Assembly (NCBI RefSeq): GCF_042646425.1 | Contig: NZ_JBHRTR010000050.1 | Span: 1 to 64,000 of the forward strand | Length of the DNA: 64,000 nucleotides | Direction: 5' to 3' | Source of the DNA: Marinibaculum pumilum | GTDB lineage: Bacteria; Pseudomonadota; Alphaproteobacteria; Ferrovibrionales; Ferrovibrionaceae | Part shown: in pieces, positions 61,022-64,000 of the stretch | Position numbering within the stretch: the stretch's first letter is position 1 | Layout: each line of letters begins with the position of its first letter | Position numbers and translations under genes: made by a program | Notes under the pieces: generated by a model | Told to the model about the DNA's origin: nothing | The model's input: only the letters and a program-made list of their open reading frames with translations | Database searches by the model: none

Positions 61022-62563
61022 TCAGTTCTCGGTAAAGGCGGTGTCGGTGGTCGACAGGATGCGGTCCGTCAGATAGGCGAGGATCGACTTCTCGCCGGTC
61101 TGCAGTTCCACGTCGACCAGCATGCCCGGCGTCACCGGCTGCTGGCCCTCCGCCGCGCCCAGATAGTCGCGCTCGGTGCGGACCTCAGTCTCATAGTAGA
61201 TCTGGCCGGTCTTCTGGTCCGTGGTGGCGTCGGCATCGATCCGCGCGACCTCGCCCGTCAGCACGCCGTATTTCAGGAAGTCGTAGGTCCGCACCTTGAC
61301 CCGCGCCTTCTGGCCGACATGGATCTGGCCGATATCGTCGTTCGGCACCCGGGCCTCGATGATCAGCCGGTCGCTGACGGGCACGATGTTCATCAGCGGT
61401 TCCAGCGGACTGAGCGACTGGCCGATATTCACCACGTTCAGGTCCTGCACGATGCCCGCCGACGGGGCGGTCAGGGTCAGGTCGCGCAGCCGCGCGGCCA
61501 GCTGCTGGCGCTGCTCGGCCAGGCTCTCCCGCTCCGACCGCGCCGCGGTGAGCTCGTCGAAGACGGTGTTGGTGAAGTCCTGGTCGACGAGCTCAAGCTG
61601 GGCGCGGGTCTCCTCCAGCGCCGCCCGGTTCGCGTTGAGGCTCTGCATCAGCCGGGCGATCTCGCCCTGGCGGTCGCTGATGTCGCGCTCGATGCTCTGA
61701 TAGCGCAGCCAGGGGAAATAGCCCTTGCCCGCCAGCTCCTTCAGGCTCGTGCCCTGGGCCTGCAGGATCTTCAGCCCGGACCGCTGCGACGACAGCAGCT
61801 GCTCCGTCGAGGCGATCTCCGCCTGGCGTTGCAGGATCGCGTTCTCCGCCTGCAGCCGGCGGTTCTGCAGCGCGTCGGCACGGCTCTGGAACTGGTTGCG
61901 CTGCAGGGCGACCAGGTCGGGCCGGTCGCGCAGGATCTCCTTCGGGAAGGGGATGGTCGGCTCGCCCAGGGCCTCCGCCTCCAGGCGGGCCGCCCGGGCG
62001 GCCACCTCTTGCCAGGCGCCGGTGACCCGGTCCAGTTCGGACTGCAGCAGTTCCGGGTTCAGGCGCAGCAGCGGCTGGCCCTCGGTCACCCGCTCGCCCT
62101 CGCGGACCATGATCTCCGCCACCCGGCCGCCCTCGGCATGGTTGACCACTTTCACCCGGCCGCCCGGGCGGACCTGGCCCGGTGCATGGACCGACTGCTC
62201 CACCTCGGTGAGGGCCGACCAGATCAGGAAGATCAGGAAAAAGGCGGCGATGACGATGACCAGCAGGGTGGCGACCGGGGAGTGACGCCGGCCGCTGATC
62301 GCCTCGTGCTCGGGCAGGAAGTCGGTGTACTGGCCGCGCAGCTGCTTCCACGCCATCGCGCTGCCGCGCTGCATCATGGTGGGCCGCTGCGGCTTCGCGC
62401 CGGCCCCCTTCTTGCTGCCGCCCGGCGTTCCGGCCAGGCGCAGCTCCGCCGGCCGGGTCACCGCGCCTCCCGGTGCGCTATCGGCATCGCCGCCGGTTCG
62501 GCCGGATCCCCTGCCGGGCGGCCCGGCATCCCGGTCGGGGGGGCCTGGCGCCTGCTCCGCCAT
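61022..62563 (-). CDS. type I secretion periplasmic adaptor (HlyD family)
   Basis: The 513-residue protein has a Pro/Gly/Arg-rich cytoplasmic tail (about 1-90), one membrane helix (about 96-116), a lipoyl half (PGGRVKVVNHAEGGRVAEIMVREGERVTEGQPLL), a long alpha hairpin (about 175-375), the second lipoyl half (TAPSAGIVQDLNVVNIGQSL) and a C-terminal beta domain ending near VDVELQTGEKSIL. This is the HlyD/LapC layout, which joins an inner-membrane ABC exporter to TolC. Its ATG overlaps the TGA of the exporter gene (TGATG), so the two form one operon. Confidence 0.93.
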   Translation of the reverse strand: MAEQAPGPPDRDAGPPGRGSGRTGGDADSAPGGAVTRPAELRLAGTPGGSKKGAGAKPQRPTMMQRGSAMAWKQLRGQYTDFLPEHEAISGRRHSPVATLLVIVIAAFFLIFLIWSALTEVEQSVHAPGQVRPGGRVKVVNHAEGGRVAEIMVREGERVTEGQPLLRLNPELLQSELDRVTGAWQEVAARAARLEAEALGEPTIPFPKEILRDRPDLVALQRNQFQSRADALQNRRLQAENAILQRQAEIASTEQLLSSQRSGLKILQAQGTSLKELAGKGYFPWLRYQSIERDISDRQGEIARLMQSLNANRAALEETRAQLELVDQDFTNTVFDELTAARSERESLAEQRQQLAARLRDLTLTAPSAGIVQDLNVVNIGQSLSPLEPLMNIVPVSDRLIIEARVPNDDIGQIHVGQKARVKVRTYDFLKYGVLTGEVARIDADATTDQKTGQIYYETEVRTERDYLGAAEGQQPVTPGMLVDVELQTGEKSILAYLTDRILSTTDTAFTEN

Positions 62564-64000
62564 CAGGTGCGCGTCCCGGCGCGCTCGCCGTCCTGTCCCG
62601 GGCTGGGCGCCGAATCCAGCCGCCGCGGCCGGCCGTCATTGTCCCAGTCGCCGCCACCGGCATCGCCGCCGGGACTGCGTTCGCCGGCGGCTTCCGCGGC
62701 GCGCTCCGCCATTCGCGTGCGGGCGAAGGCGATCACCTCCTGCGGCGGCCCGGCGCGCTCGATCCGGCCGTCGATCACCAGCGCGGCGCGGTCGGCCACG
62801 ACCACCGGCGCCATGCGGTGGGAGATCAGGATGATCGTCCGGCCCCGCGCGGCACGGCGCAGGTTGCGCATCAGCCGTTCCTCGGTGACCGCGTCCAGGG
62901 CGCTGGTCGCCTCGTCCAGCACCAGGATCCGGGGGTTGCGCATCAGCGCCCGCGCGATCGACAGCATCTGGCGCTGGCCGGCGCTGAGCCCGAAGCCGCG
63001 TTCGGTCAGGACCGTGTCATAGCCCTTCGGCAGGTGCTGGATGAAGTCGTGTGCGCCGACGAAGCGCGCAACCTGGACGACGCGGGCGGGGTCCTTGTCG
63101 CCGACCCCGAAGGCGATGTTCTCGCGCACCGTGCCGGCGAACAGCTGGATGTCCTGGGGCACCACGCCGATCTGGCGGCGCAGGGAGGAGGGCGACATGT
63201 GCTGCACGTCGGTGCCGTCGATCAGCACCCGGCCATGACTGGGGGCATAGAGCCCCTGGACGAGCTTGGCGATGGTCGACTTGCCGGAGCCGCTGGGACC
63301 GATGATGCCGATCACCTGCCCGGGCTCGATCTCCATGCTGACATCCTGCAGCACTTCCGGCCCGTCCTCGTCATAGCCGAAGGAGACGTTCTCCAGCCGG
63401 ATATGGCCGCGCAGGGTGAGGCCGGGCCCGACCTCCCCCGGCTTCAGCTCCACCGGCTCGTCCATGATCTGGTTGATCCGGGTGAAGGCGGCGCGAACCT
63501 CCTGCAGCTGGTACCAGGCGGACACCACCTGCCGCATCGGCGCGATCGCCCGGCTGGCCAGGATGTTGGCGGCGATCAGCTCGCCGATGTTCATGTCGCC
63601 GGCGATGATCGCGCGCGCGCCGATGACGATGATCGCCAGCCCGGCGACCTGCTGCAGCAGCTGGCCGATGGTGGCGATGGCACCGGACAGGTTGCTGACC
63701 CGGAAGCCGGTCCAGGCCGCCAGGCCGAGCCGTTCGTGGAAGCGGCGCTCGACCTCCGATTCCAGGGCCAGCGACTTCACCGTCAGGGCATTGGTGATCG
63801 TCTCGTTCAAGGCGGAGGACCGGGCCGCCTGGCCCATGAAGCTCTGCTCGGCCAGCTTGCGCTGGGTGGCGTGGAAGGCGATCGACAGCAGCACGAAGAC
63901 CGGCATCACGGCGAGGGTGACGAAGCCGAGCATCGAGTTGATCATGAACAGCACGAGCAGGAACACGCCGACGAAGGCGAGGTCGACGATCGTCAGCGGC
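62563..64000 (-). CDS. type I secretion ABC exporter (5' partial)
   Basis: The frame is open to the last base of the window, so the N terminus is missing. The visible 479 residues include the end of the membrane domain (helices near MLGFVTLAVMPVFVLLSIAF and GLAIIVIGARAIIAG) and a full ATPase: Walker A GPSGSGKST, the Q-loop VPQDIQLFAGTVRENIAFG, signature LSAGQRQMLSIARAL, Walker B ILVLDEATSALD and the His switch ISHRM. The type is HlyB/PrtD-like. Whether a C39-like N-terminal domain exists cannot be seen. The C terminus has an extra Gly/Asp/Arg-rich tail of about 50 residues. Confidence 0.92.
   Translation of the reverse strand, partial: PLTIVDLAFVGVFLLVLFMINSMLGFVTLAVMPVFVLLSIAFHATQRKLAEQSFMGQAARSSALNETITNALTVKSLALESEVERRFHERLGLAAWTGFRVSNLSGAIATIGQLLQQVAGLAIIVIGARAIIAGDMNIGELIAANILASRAIAPMRQVVSAWYQLQEVRAAFTRINQIMDEPVELKPGEVGPGLTLRGHIRLENVSFGYDEDGPEVLQDVSMEIEPGQVIGIIGPSGSGKSTIAKLVQGLYAPSHGRVLIDGTDVQHMSPSSLRRQIGVVPQDIQLFAGTVRENIAFGVGDKDPARVVQVARFVGAHDFIQHLPKGYDTVLTERGFGLSAGQRQMLSIARALMRNPRILVLDEATSALDAVTEERLMRNLRRAARGRTIILISHRMAPVVVADRAALVIDGRIERAGPPQEVIAFARTRMAERAAEAAGERSPGGDAGGGDWDNDGRPRRLDSAPSPGQDGERAGTRT

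Overview
The window is very GC-rich and gene-dense, and reads as a chromosomal segment of an alphaproteobacterium, most likely from the Rhodospirillales or a neighbouring order. This placement is inferred from gene content and order: an Irr-type regulator divergent from fabA-fabB-fabI, a RegB/RegA redox two-component system near an SCO-type copper chaperone, a PhaZ depolymerase, rpsT close to dnaA, and a contiguous dnaA-dnaN-recF-gyrB block. I could not place it at species level.

Layout. 1-6622 (+) is the translation and RNA-decay operon infB (5' end missing)-rbfA-truB-rpsO-pnp, closed by a strong bidirectional terminator. 6765-9518 (-) is fabA-fabB-fabI for unsaturated fatty acid synthesis, divergent from irr (10026, +). 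10775-13505 (+) is a rubrerythrin / cysteine-rich Fe-S protein / DUF3501 module. 13521-15480 holds an SH3b envelope protein and a divergent 2-hydroxyacid dehydrogenase. 15511-23128 (-) holds EEP hydrolase-ubiE-ubiB, then coaBC-dut-Rrf2 regulator-cysK-moeB, most of them overlapping or nearly so. 23496-25686 (+) is mutM, an enoyl-CoA hydratase and rpsT. 26466-34295 (+) is rhodanese-dnaA-dnaN-recF-gyrB.

34346-41781 holds the parts of a tripartite exporter spread over both strands: a TolC-like channel, a membrane-fusion adaptor carrying an N-terminal PAS-like domain, an MFS transporter in the same operon as the adaptor, a small lipoprotein, and a MacB-like ATPase/permease pair. 41805-46674 (+) encodes a dihydroorotase-type amidohydrolase, an EgtB-like sulfoxide synthase and a PBP1A-type peptidoglycan synthase. 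46705-53072 holds a YgjP-like peptidase, a second EEP hydrolase and a VOC protein, a coupled DUF1989 / YqcI-YcgG (GntA-like) pair, a methyltransferase, a YcgN-family protein and PhaZ. 53196-58188 is SCO, a small membrane protein and an ABC-2 exporter (-), divergent from regB-regA (+). 58347-64000 is a glycosyltransferase, an HprK-like P-loop protein and a PqqD-like protein (+), converging on a type I secretion adaptor and ABC exporter (-) that runs off the right edge.

The most unusual items are the PAS-like/membrane-fusion protein, the HprK-like/PqqD-like pair beside a secretion system, the GntA-like/DUF1989 pair, and a recurring pattern of short tandem duplications (13-19 bp, often 15 bp) in intergenic DNA and protein linkers. 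No tRNA, rRNA, CRISPR array, IS element or prophage was seen.
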